From assembly GCF_038023995.1 (NCBI RefSeq), contig NZ_CP150660.1, positions 1,982,501 through 2,046,500 of the forward strand: a stretch of 64,000 nt of DNA, written 5' to 3'. Source of the DNA: Polaribacter atrinae (GTDB lineage: Bacteria; Bacteroidota; Bacteroidia; Flavobacteriales; Flavobacteriaceae). The notes under the pieces were generated by a model that saw nothing but the letters and a program-made list of their open reading frames with translations, searched no databases and was not told the origin of the DNA. Every line of letters starts with the position of its first letter. Within the stretch, counting starts at the first letter, position 1. Position numbers and translations under genes: made by a program. Below, piece after piece: positions 16,419 through 24,640 of the stretch.

Positions 16419-19400
16419 TTATAAACCTAATTTTAATGTAAAAGTAAATTGCTTAGCCAATGGGCTTGCAACACCACCAGAGTTAAAAAATTCTGGATCT
16501 TGTCCGTTTAATTTATCATCTGAATACAGCAAAAATAAATTGGTTGCTTGTAATTTTATTGAGAAGCTATTAAGGCTTAATTTTTCTACAAGTTCACTAG
16601 GAAATTGATATGCTAAAGACACCTGCTTAAGTCTTATAAAATCTCCTTTTGCAATTCTTTCTGTAGAATAATTATAGGCATTATAAGCGGTTCTTAAATC
16701 ATAAAAACCATAATCATTTTGTTGTCTTGTAGTAGCAATTACAGGTATATTTGTTGTGTTTTCATCTCCCGGTAACACCCATCTGTTTTCAAACTCTCTT
16801 GGCAATGCCGTAAGATCTGAATAAGAAGAACTAAATACAGGGTTTAACCTTACCACATTACCGAATGAAAATGTTGTAAATACATTAAACGTTAAATTTT
16901 TATATTTAAAAATATTTCCAAAACTACCAACATCTGTTGGATCTGTAGAACCAGAATATTCTAAGAAATCTAACTTATCTCTTTCTTGAAAGTAAATATC
17001 GCTAACAGATTCATTACCATCTTGATCTTGAAATGTAGGTATACCTTCTTCATTTAATCCTGCAAAAGGAATAGAAAAAATAGAATTTACAGAATAACCT
17101 TCTCTTGCAAAACCGTAACCTGTAACTAAATCAATTACTCTTTGTTGCGTATCTAACTTTGTTACTTTGTTACTTGTTTTAGAATACACAAAATCTGTTT
17201 GCCAAGAAAAATCTTCTGTTTTAATTGGTGTTGCAGAGATAGAAAATTCTAATCCATCAGATTTCATTTCAGCTACGTTACCATACTTTGTTACCTCTCC
17301 ACCAATACCTTGTGTATTAATTCTACCAATTAAGTCAAAATTATCTCTAGTATACCAATCGAAACCAATATTTATACGATTCTCAAGAAAACCAGCATCC
17401 ATACCAATATTAAATTCATGTTTTTTCTCATACGTTAATTCACTATTTTCTAAAGAGCTAACATACAAAGCACTTTCTTTAACACCAGAAGAAGGTCTCC
17501 AAGGATTAAAACTTCTAATATCTGCCAATGAGTTAGATACATAATCTGGACCTCTATCTGCTGTTAAACTATAAGAAGCTCTAAAAGTAAGTCTATCTAA
17601 GACACCTAAGTGTTCAAAGAAATCTTCTTCATGTACATTCCACGCACCAGACACATTCCATGTTGGCAACCATCTAGATGCAGTAGATTTCCCTAATTTA
17701 TTAGACCCTTCATAACGCAATGTACCGTTAAGAGTGTAACGTCTTTTCCAAGAATAGGTTGCATTACCAAAAAATGCTAAATTTCTATATCTAGTATTAC
17801 CTAAACCATAGTATAAATTATTTTCTTCAACTCCTTTTTTAAATAATTCATACCCATAAAAAGGTACTTCTCCTAAAGAGTATTGTAATCCCCAACCTGT
17901 AAAGTTCGATGTTTTTCTATCTGCAGAATTAAGCTCTGCTCCTGCGTAAAAGTTTACAGTATGATCTTCTTTAATAATATCTTTATAAGAAAAAGTAGAT
18001 CTAAAATCATACCCTAACATACTATAATCTGTACGTCTGTAAATACCTCCTTCTGGCAACACACTAATTGGCACAGCATATTGATCATCTGGATCTGTAT
18101 ATAAAAACGGATTTGCATCTCTAATAATTTCATTACCCATTGCTCTAAATGCATTTGCTTGGTTAGAGAATTCTGTAGAATTATGTTCTAAAGATGTAGA
18201 TTGATATTTTAAAGCTCCTAAAAAACTAACATTTGTTTTTTCGCTAAGTTTATATTTTAACTCTGCCTGAAACTTTAAGTCTACAACGTTAATATCAATA
18301 TAATTTTCTTCTAATTCTTTAACGATATTAAAATCTGAATAATTTCTTGTATAAAACTTATCTGGATCTAAAGCTCTAGAAGAATTAAGCGCAAATGAAT
18401 ACGGGTTAATATCAAAATCTCTTTTTACAGTTCCTGTAACCACATCCGTATCTTGAGACAACGTTCCTGGTGCTTTCTGATTTCTAAAAGACGCAGTACT
18501 TATTGTATTAAATGATAATCTATCATTTACTTTAAATAAAGATTTATAATTTGCAGTATAACGATTTACATTACTAGACTTCGTCCACCCCGGATCTATT
18601 AATGCGCTAATAGAACCATAGTAAGTTGCTCTATCTGTACCAGAAGACATGTTAACAGAATGACTTTGCATTGCGTTTACATTAAATAACTCGTTAAACC
18701 AGTTTGTATTTCTTAATTCTGCTTGTCTTAAAAAACCTGCTTTAGCTTCTGGCGTATTTGCAAGCACAAAATTACCGTTGCTATCTAATTGGTTTAATGA
18801 TTGGTACATTTCTCCATAAACACCACTTTCACTTGCATTTGCAACAGTACTATAATTTAACCATCCACCTGTACGCATTTCTTCGTAAACAGACATTTGT
18901 TCTTGAGAGTTCATAATGTTAAAATCATTATAAGAAGGTCTCATTCTAAAAGTAGTTTCAGTTGTATAGTTTATACTACTTACACCAGCCTTACCTTTTT
19001 TAGTTGTAATTACAATTACACCAGCCATTGCTCTTGCGCCATAAATAGAAGTAGCAGAACCATCTTTTAAGACCTCAAAAGACTCAATATCATCTGCATT
19101 TAAACCTGCAATAGAAGAACTAATTAATGTTGTAGCATCTCCAGAAGCTAAATCTCCAGAAGAGATATCAATAGCATCCTCTAAGATAATACCATCTACA
19201 ACCCATAATGGTTTAGAATTACCATAAATAGAAGTAGCACCACGAATTCTAATTCTTGGTGCAGCACCAAAAGTACCAGAAACGTTTTGTACTGTTACAC
19301 CAGCTGCCCTTCCTTCTAGTGCTCTACTAATTTCTGGAACACCATCTAACTTCACATCAGAAGCTTTAATTGATGTAGAAGCTCCCGTAAACAAACGTTT

Positions 19401-19739
19401 ATCAGTTGTTGTAATACCAGTAATTACAACCTCATCTAAACTTTGAGAATCTTCTTCAAGTACCGCATTTACGATACTTCCAGTTCCAACCTTTTTCTCT
19501 AAGGTTTTCATTCCAAGATATCTAAACACTAAGATATCTCCTGTTTTTGCAGAAATAGAGAATTTACCATCAAAATCGGACTCTGTTCCTTTGTTTGTGC
19601 TTTTTACAAGAACCGAAACTCCCGGCAAAACACCTGTTTTATCAGAAATAGTTCCTGATACAATTTTACTCTGTGCAAAAGTGACCTGCACTACAAACAC
19701 CCAAAAGAGCGTTAAAATAAAGTTAGTTTTTAATTTCAT
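16419..19739 (-). CDS. SusC/RagA TonB-linked outer-membrane transporter
   Basis: The protein has 1106 residues. A signal peptide (1-22, cleaved after FAQ) is followed by a carboxypeptidase-D-regulatory-like domain (about 25-100, ISDKTGVLPGVSVLVKST). The TonB-linked motif LDEVVITG precedes a plug with ALEGRAAGVTVQNVSG, IRIRGATSIYG and LKDGSATSIYGARAMAGVIVIT, all SusC signatures. The C-terminal barrel ends KQFTFTLKLGL. It imports large ligands across the outer membrane using TonB energy together with the downstream SusD. It is the first gene of the four-gene operon. Confidence 0.96.
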   Translation of the reverse strand: MKLKTNFILTLFWVFVVQVTFAQSKIVSGTISDKTGVLPGVSVLVKSTNKGTESDFDGKFSISAKTGDILVFRYLGMKTLEKKVGTGSIVNAVLEEDSQSLDEVVITGITTTDKRLFTGASTSIKASDVKLDGVPEISRALEGRAAGVTVQNVSGTFGAAPRIRIRGATSIYGNSKPLWVVDGIILEDAIDISSGDLASGDATTLISSSIAGLNADDIESFEVLKDGSATSIYGARAMAGVIVITTKKGKAGVSSINYTTETTFRMRPSYNDFNIMNSQEQMSVYEEMRTGGWLNYSTVANASESGVYGEMYQSLNQLDSNGNFVLANTPEAKAGFLRQAELRNTNWFNELFNVNAMQSHSVNMSSGTDRATYYGSISALIDPGWTKSSNVNRYTANYKSLFKVNDRLSFNTISTASFRNQKAPGTLSQDTDVVTGTVKRDFDINPYSFALNSSRALDPDKFYTRNYSDFNIVKELEENYIDINVVDLKFQAELKYKLSEKTNVSFLGALKYQSTSLEHNSTEFSNQANAFRAMGNEIIRDANPFLYTDPDDQYAVPISVLPEGGIYRRTDYSMLGYDFRSTFSYKDIIKEDHTVNFYAGAELNSADRKTSNFTGWGLQYSLGEVPFYGYELFKKGVEENNLYYGLGNTRYRNLAFFGNATYSWKRRYTLNGTLRYEGSNKLGKSTASRWLPTWNVSGAWNVHEEDFFEHLGVLDRLTFRASYSLTADRGPDYVSNSLADIRSFNPWRPSSGVKESALYVSSLENSELTYEKKHEFNIGMDAGFLENRINIGFDWYTRDNFDLIGRINTQGIGGEVTKYGNVAEMKSDGLEFSISATPIKTEDFSWQTDFVYSKTSNKVTKLDTQQRVIDLVTGYGFAREGYSVNSIFSIPFAGLNEEGIPTFQDQDGNESVSDIYFQERDKLDFLEYSGSTDPTDVGSFGNIFKYKNLTFNVFTTFSFGNVVRLNPVFSSSYSDLTALPREFENRWVLPGDENTTNIPVIATTRQQNDYGFYDLRTAYNAYNYSTERIAKGDFIRLKQVSLAYQFPSELVEKLSLNSFSIKLQATNLFLLYSDDKLNGQDPEFFNSGGVASPLAKQFTFTLKLGL

Positions 19740-19889
19740 TTATAATTTGTTTGAATTAATTAGCGTAAACCTCTTAATTTTATGTTAACAAAACAAGATA
19801 AAAGCTAATTTTAACATTTACCCACTTTTACTAATAATTCACTAAAATTTAAAACGTTTGTTATATTATTGCAAACCTATTTCTAAGCA

Positions 19890-20933
19890 ATGATTTTTTC
19901 TAATACATTAATTTACTGGTACTTACAAAACAATAGAGAATTGCCATGGCGCAAAACTAAAAACCCATATTTTATTTGGTTGTCAGAAATCATGTTACAA
20001 CAAACAAGAGTTGCGCAAGGTTTGTCTTATTATCAAAAATTTACAACAGATTTTCCAACTGTTTTTAACCTCGCTAATGCGGATGAAAGTACCGTTTTAA
20101 AAATGTGGCAAGGTCTCGGTTATTATTCAAGAGCAAGAAACCTACATTTTTCTGCAAAACAAATTGCGAACGAACTTAATGGCGAATTCCCTTCTACATA
20201 TAAAGAGATTATAAAATTAAAAGGAATTGGAGATTACACCGCCTCTGCAATTGCGTCTATTTGCTTTAACGAACCCACTGCAGTTTTAGATGGTAACGTT
20301 TACAGAGTGCTTTCTCGTTATTATGGTATAGACACACCTATTAACTCATCTGCAGGAATTAAAGAGTTTAAAACACTAGCACAGTCTTTAATTGACGAAA
20401 CGCAACCTGGAACCTACAACCAAGCTATAATGGATTTTGGTGCACTGCACTGCAAACCTCAAAATCCACTTTGCGAAACTTGTCCTTTTTCTGATAGTTG
20501 TGTTGCCTTCGAAAAAAAGCTAACCAAAGAATTACCCGTTAAAGAGAAAAAAATAAAAGTTAGAAAAAGATATTTTAATTTTTTGGTGATAAAAACAGAT
20601 AACGACACCACGATCTTATCGGAAAGAAAAGGAAAAGGAATCTGGCAAGGTCTCTACCAGTTTCCATTAATAGAAAGTAATAAAGTCATTAATAAGGATG
20701 AATTAATTTTATCAGAAGAATTTATCAATCTGTTCCCTTTAGAAACTACAATTTCACTTTTTAACCCAAAAGAGATTGTACATAAATTATCACATCAACA
20801 TTTATATACCCAATTTTGGATTGTAGAAACAGCAAATTCTGCCGAAACAACTATAAAATGGAGTGAAATTGAAAAGTACCCAGTTCCTATTTTAATTGCA
20901 AATTTTTTAGAAGCTTTTCAAGCTGAAAAGTAA
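19890..20933 (+). CDS. mutY: A/G-specific adenine DNA glycosylase MutY
   Basis: This repair enzyme removes adenine mispaired with 8-oxoguanine. The 347 residues include LPWRKTKNPYFIWLSEIMLQ with the catalytic Glu 33 and the helix-hairpin-helix LKGIGDYTASAIAS. AVLDGNVYRV has the catalytic Asp 134. A [4Fe-4S] site is formed by Cys 188, 195, 198 and 204. The C-terminal NUDIX-like domain (about 225-345) has GKGIWQGLYQFPL for reading 8-oxoG. mutY followed by ssb-gldE-gldD is a conserved flavobacterial order. Confidence 0.96.
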   Translation: MIFSNTLIYWYLQNNRELPWRKTKNPYFIWLSEIMLQQTRVAQGLSYYQKFTTDFPTVFNLANADESTVLKMWQGLGYYSRARNLHFSAKQIANELNGEFPSTYKEIIKLKGIGDYTASAIASICFNEPTAVLDGNVYRVLSRYYGIDTPINSSAGIKEFKTLAQSLIDETQPGTYNQAIMDFGALHCKPQNPLCETCPFSDSCVAFEKKLTKELPVKEKKIKVRKRYFNFLVIKTDNDTTILSERKGKGIWQGLYQFPLIESNKVINKDELILSEEFINLFPLETTISLFNPKEIVHKLSHQHLYTQFWIVETANSAETTIKWSEIEKYPVPILIANFLEAFQAEK

Positions 20934-20946
20934 TTGATATTTTTAG

Positions 20947-20954
20947 TACTTTTG
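20947..20954 (+). promoter_or_regulatory. -7 promoter element for ssb
   Basis: TACTTTTG matches TAnnTTTG and lies just after the mutY stop. It implies an ssb transcript with an unusually long leader of about 150 bases. No TTG is found at 19 bases upstream. Confidence 0.5.
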
Positions 20955-21035
20955 GGGTACAGTTATTAATGAGATTAAGTTTGTCTACTCGAGCAGTACT
21001 AAAATTAAAATAATTCGTTATTTTTATTGAAAGTA

Positions 21036-21090
21036 GAAACGTAGTTTCATGAAAATTTAAAACCGATAGGTCTTGACTGTAAAAGACCTA
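21036..21090 (+). promoter_or_regulatory. Two hairpins in the ssb 5' leader
   Basis: GAAAC/GTTTC (21036-21048) forms a small stem. TAGGTCTT (21067-21074) pairs perfectly with AAGACCTA (21083-21090), an 8-bp stem ending 17 bases before the ssb ATG. They could affect ribosome access or form a binding site for SSB itself; this is inference. Confidence 0.4.
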
Positions 21091-21107
21091 ACAACAAAAA
21101 AAAAGCT

Positions 21108-21551
21108 ATGGCAGCAGGAACAATAAACAAAGTAATTTTAATTGGTAACCTAGGTGATGATATTAAAATGCACTATTTTGATGATCAAAACTGTGTTGGT
21201 AGATTTCCAATAGCAACTAGCGAAAGCTACACAAATAAACAAAGCGGAGAAAAAGTTACTTCTACCGATTGGCATAATATTGTTGTAAGAAACGGATTGG
21301 CTAAAGTTTGTGAAAAATACTTATCTAAAGGAGACAAAGTATATGTTGAAGGAAAATTAAAAAACCGACAATGGGAACAAGATGGAGTTAAACGTTATTC
21401 TACAGAAATTCATGTAAATGAAATGACCATGCTTTCTACTAAGAAAAACACAGATAGCTCAACCCCAATAGCTCCACAACAAGATCAAAAACCTTCTGCA
21501 CCAGCACCAAAAACGGTAACTCCAGAAGAAGATGATGATTTACCATTTTAA
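21108..21551 (+). CDS. ssb: Single-stranded DNA-binding protein
   Basis: The 147-residue protein has an OB-fold at residues 1-110: INKVILIGNLGDD, GRFPIATSES, TDWHNIVVRNGLAKVCEKYL and KGDKVYVEGKLKNRQWEQDG. A disordered Pro/Gln-rich linker leads to the acidic tip DDDLPF, which recruits replication and repair partners. It coats single-stranded DNA as a tetramer. It lies between mutY and gldE, 19 bases before the latter, so gldE and gldD may be transcribed from the ssb promoter. Confidence 0.96.
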   Translation: MAAGTINKVILIGNLGDDIKMHYFDDQNCVGRFPIATSESYTNKQSGEKVTSTDWHNIVVRNGLAKVCEKYLSKGDKVYVEGKLKNRQWEQDGVKRYSTEIHVNEMTMLSTKKNTDSSTPIAPQQDQKPSAPAPKTVTPEEDDDLPF

Positions 21552-21570
21552 TTAATTTAACCTATAACAA

Positions 21571-22899
21571 TTGGACCCAGATCCCGAAATATTATACTTA
21601 TTATTTGCCTCAATAGATTTTGTAACTTCGTTTAACGCAATTTTTCTAATTGCCTTATTAGTAAGTTCCGCATTAGTTTCTGGAGCAGAAGTTGCTTTCT
21701 TTTCACTTTCACAAACCGATTTAAACGAACTTTCTAACAACGGAAAAGACCAAAATATAGTCGTTAGCTTATTAGAAAGACCTAGAAAATTATTAGCTAC
21801 AATTTTAATAACCAACAATTTTATAAATATTTTAATTGTATTATTATTTGCTTCATTGGCAGAAACCCTTTTTGGCGGTTTTGACTTTAAACTAGAAATC
21901 TTTTCATTTTTAATTCCTACTCGATTTTTATTAGAAATTGTTCTTGTAACCTTTTTAATACTTTTATTCGGAGAAGTTTTACCAAAGGTTTACGCCTCTA
22001 GAAATGCACTTAGCTTTTCTAAAACAATGTCTAAGTTTATACACGTTATAAACATATTTCTAACACCTTTTAGTTTACCCTTAATTACGTTAACAAAGTG
22101 GATTGAAAAAAAATTAGGAAGCAAAAACTCTAATTTTTCAGTAGAAACACTATCACAAGCACTAGAACTAACTTCTGAAGGAGCAACTACAAAGGATGAG
22201 CAAAAAATTTTGGAAGGAATTGTAAATTTCGGAAATACAGAAACGGTACAAATTATGGTACCTCGTATAGATATATTTGCGCTTTCCGACACAGAATCTT
22301 ACGAAGAAGTTTTAGCTAAAATTTTAAAAAATGGCTATTCTAGAAATCCTGTTTATAAAGATAACATAGATAATATTATTGGTGTTTTATACGCAAAAGA
22401 CTTATTAGCACATTTAAATAAAACCACCTTTAAGTGGCAAGAATTACTAAGAGAAACTTTTTTTGTGCCAGAAAACAAAAAGTTAGATGATTTATTAGCA
22501 GATTTTAGAGAAAAGAAAAACCATTTAGCAATTGTTGTTGATGAGTATGGAGGAACAAGCGGTTTATTAACACTAGAAGATGTAATAGAAGAGATTGTTG
22601 GCGATATAAATGATGAATTTGATGATGAAGATTTGCACTATTCTAAAATAGACGCTAACAATTATATTTTTGAAGGTAAGACAAGTATTAAAGATTTCTG
22701 CAAGGTTTTAGATGATGAGGATGAAGATATATTTGAAGAAGAAAAAGGAGAAAGCGAAACCTTAGCTGGTTTTATTTTAGAGGTTTCTGGTAAATTCCCT
22801 AAAAAAGGAGAGAAAATAAACTTTAAGAATTATACGTTTACCATAGAAGCGTTAGATCAAAAACGTATAAAACAAGTTAAAGCTACACGAAATGCGTAA
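21571..22899 (+). CDS. gldE: Gliding motility-associated protein GldE
   Basis: The 442-residue membrane protein starts with a TTG (21571); no ATG is available upstream of the first membrane helix. The layout is an N-terminal DUF21/CNNM domain with about four hydrophobic segments (residues 15-190), a pair of CBS domains (about 215-345, VMVPRIDIFAL and VVDEYGGTSGLLTLEDVIEEIVGDI) and a CorC/HlyC transporter-associated domain at the end. It resembles CorC-type transport proteins; its position before gldD identifies it as GldE, which in Flavobacterium supports gliding and T9SS function. Confidence 0.92.
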   Translation: MDPDPEILYLLFASIDFVTSFNAIFLIALLVSSALVSGAEVAFFSLSQTDLNELSNNGKDQNIVVSLLERPRKLLATILITNNFINILIVLLFASLAETLFGGFDFKLEIFSFLIPTRFLLEIVLVTFLILLFGEVLPKVYASRNALSFSKTMSKFIHVINIFLTPFSLPLITLTKWIEKKLGSKNSNFSVETLSQALELTSEGATTKDEQKILEGIVNFGNTETVQIMVPRIDIFALSDTESYEEVLAKILKNGYSRNPVYKDNIDNIIGVLYAKDLLAHLNKTTFKWQELLRETFFVPENKKLDDLLADFREKKNHLAIVVDEYGGTSGLLTLEDVIEEIVGDINDEFDDEDLHYSKIDANNYIFEGKTSIKDFCKVLDDEDEDIFEEEKGESETLAGFILEVSGKFPKKGEKINFKNYTFTIEALDQKRIKQVKATRNA

Positions 22900-23443
22900 T
22901 ATTTTTCTATTAATTTTTGCAATTATTTTTCTATCCTGTAAAGATGATGTACTACCAAAACCAAAAGGATATTTAAGTTTAACATACCCTACAAAAGCTT
23001 ATAAAAAATTAGATTTAGAAAGACCTTATTCTTTTGATGTTTTAGAAAACACAAAAGTTTATGATGACCCTAACAATTGGCTTACCATAAAATACCCTAA
23101 ATTAAAGGCATCTATAGATATTACTTACAGACCTGTAGAAAACAATATTAAAGAACTACTAGCAGAAGCAGAAAAACTAGTTTTTAAACACACCATAAAG
23201 GCAGAACAAATCATTCCAAAAGACTTTGTAAATCCAAAAAAAAGAGTTTTTGGTAGCATCTATGAAATAACTGGTAATGCAGCCTCTCAAATTCAATTCC
23301 ATTTAACAGACAGTACAAATAACTTTATTAAAGGATCTTTGTATTTTTACACAAAACCAAACTACGATTCCATTTTACCAGCTGTAAATTATATTAAAAA
23401 GGACATTTTACACTTAGTAGAAACTTTAGAATGGAAAAAGTAA
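22892..23443 (+). CDS. gldD: Gliding motility lipoprotein GldD
   Basis: This is a 183-residue lipoprotein (signal MRNIFLLIFAIIFLSC). The mature start CKDDVLPKPKGYLSLTYP is the GldD family hallmark. GldD is required for gliding and for T9SS secretion in Flavobacterium, with an unknown biochemical role. The ATG overlaps the end of gldE by eight bases, showing translational coupling. The residues after Cys, K-D-D, match the Capnocytophaga-type surface-export signal, although GldD is not known as a surface protein. Confidence 0.93.
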   Translation: MRNIFLLIFAIIFLSCKDDVLPKPKGYLSLTYPTKAYKKLDLERPYSFDVLENTKVYDDPNNWLTIKYPKLKASIDITYRPVENNIKELLAEAEKLVFKHTIKAEQIIPKDFVNPKKRVFGSIYEITGNAASQIQFHLTDSTNNFIKGSLYFYTKPNYDSILPAVNYIKKDILHLVETLEWKK

Positions 23444-23482
23444 ATCTTTAAGCTCTTTTATTAAATCTCCTAGAAAATATAG

Positions 23483-24337
23483 ATGAAAAATACACATGCA
23501 AAAAATTTATCCTTCTTAATTTTAGCAACACTTTTTATAAGTACCTCTGGTGTTTTAGGTAAATATATTGCTTTACCTGCAGAAGTAATTATTCTATGTA
23601 GAGCTAGTTTTGCTGCCGTTTTAGTTTATATTTTCTGTAGAATCCAAAAAATAGATTTAAAAATAAAATTTAAAAAAGATTATTTTTCTTTTGCAGTGAA
23701 TGGTTTTTTCTTGGGAGCTCATTGGGTTACCTATTTTTATGCCTTAAAACTTTCTAACGTTGCTTTAGGTATGTTATCTTTATACACTTTCCCTGTAATG
23801 GCTGCACTTTTAGAACCGTTTTTCTCCAAACAAAAACTAAATAAAGTACATGTTTTTTTAGGAGTCCTTGTATTAATTGGTGTGTATATTTTAGTACCAG
23901 ATTTCTCCATAGAAAACGATGAAGTAAAAGGTATCTTATTAGGTATTTTATCTGCACTTTGTTACGCTTTAAGAAATTTAACTACCAAAAAACACGTAAC
24001 AAACTATAATGGGAGTACAATTATGTTGTACCAATTAATTATTGTGACTATTTTATTAATCCCCGTTTTATTTTTTAGTGATATCTCTAACTTTCAAAGT
24101 CAATTGCCTTTATTATTATTGGTTGCCTTATTAACCACAGCTATTGGCCACACAATGATGATTCACTCCTTAAAACACTTCTCTGTTGCAACTGCAAGTA
24201 TAATAAGTAGTGTACAACCTATTTTTGGTATTATAATCGCCTATTTTTTTGTACACGAAATCCCTAGTATTAATACCATCATTGGCGGAAGCTTAATTTT
24301 ATTAACAGTGGTTATTGAAAGCATAAGAAGTAAATAA
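23483..24337 (+). CDS. EamA/DMT-family transporter
   Basis: The 284-residue protein has ten hydrophobic segments arranged as two EamA repeats: FLILATLFISTSGVLGKYI to VLVLIGVYILVP, and GILLGILSALCYALRNLTTK to IIGGSLILLTVVIES. The conserved end-of-repeat pattern SSVQPIFGIIIAYFF is present. These inner-membrane carriers move small metabolites; the substrate cannot be told. It follows gldD by 39 bases on the same strand but is unlikely to share its function. Confidence 0.88.
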   Translation: MKNTHAKNLSFLILATLFISTSGVLGKYIALPAEVIILCRASFAAVLVYIFCRIQKIDLKIKFKKDYFSFAVNGFFLGAHWVTYFYALKLSNVALGMLSLYTFPVMAALLEPFFSKQKLNKVHVFLGVLVLIGVYILVPDFSIENDEVKGILLGILSALCYALRNLTTKKHVTNYNGSTIMLYQLIIVTILLIPVLFFSDISNFQSQLPLLLLVALLTTAIGHTMMIHSLKHFSVATASIISSVQPIFGIIIAYFFVHEIPSINTIIGGSLILLTVVIESIRSK

Positions 24338-24397
24338 TAAAGTTACGAAGCCTCTTATTACAACACATCAAATTACTCCATCCTTCTATAGTTACCT

Positions 24398-24443
24398 CCT
24401 CTAAAAAAGAAATAAAATCCTTTTTTAGAGGGGAATTACCCCT
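24398..24443 (+). promoter_or_regulatory. Two overlapping, mutually exclusive hairpins
   Basis: CCTCTAAAAAA (24398-24408) pairs perfectly with TTTTTTAGAGG (24421-24431). AGGGG (24429-24433) also pairs with CCCCT (24439-24443). The two stems share bases 24429-24431, so both cannot form fully. The gene-free stretch 24338-24640 holds only this structure and the downstream promoter. The first hairpin may terminate the EamA transcript; a switch is possible but unproven. Confidence 0.45.
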
Positions 24444-24593
24444 ACACAACAGCAAGTCCAAAATCTCGCTATATAGAATCATTAAAAATAACATGCCATT
24501 TTTTAATTATTAACATTATTAACGTCTAAAAATTAACACATCTATCTTAAAAGTAGCTTAAAAAAAATAATTCATTAAAACAGTTAAGTTTAT

Positions 24594-24624
24594 TTAGACT
24601 GATTACAAATAGACTTATATTTGT
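24594..24624 (+). promoter_or_regulatory. Promoter and overlapping inverted-repeat operator for the TonB receptor/DUF4374 operon
   Basis: TATATTTG (24616-24623) is an exact -7 box, with TTA (24594-24596) exactly 19 bases upstream. A perfect inverted repeat, ACAAATA (24605-24611) and TATTTGT (24618-24624) with six bases between, covers the -7 box, as expected of a repressor operator. A direct repeat TAGACT occurs at 24595-24600 and 24610-24615. A Fur- or DtxR-type iron repressor is the obvious candidate given the genes downstream, but that is inference. Confidence 0.55.
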
Positions 24625-24640
24625 CAAAAAAATAAAACGA

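Noticed and set aside
12711..19739. SusC/SusD locus as a classical polysaccharide utilisation locus
   Set aside because: No glycoside hydrolase, lyase, sulfatase or carbohydrate esterase is encoded next to it; the partner enzyme is a HExxH metallohydrolase, so a glycan substrate is not supported.
16419..19739. Open reading frames on the plus strand inside the SusC gene and other long genes
   Set aside because: They lie opposite strongly recognisable proteins, have no family motifs or promoter boxes, and are explained by codon bias on the coding strand.
24338..24640. Cobalamin riboswitch before the TonB receptor
   Set aside because: I could not find the B12 box or the characteristic core; the region shows only simple hairpins and a palindromic operator.
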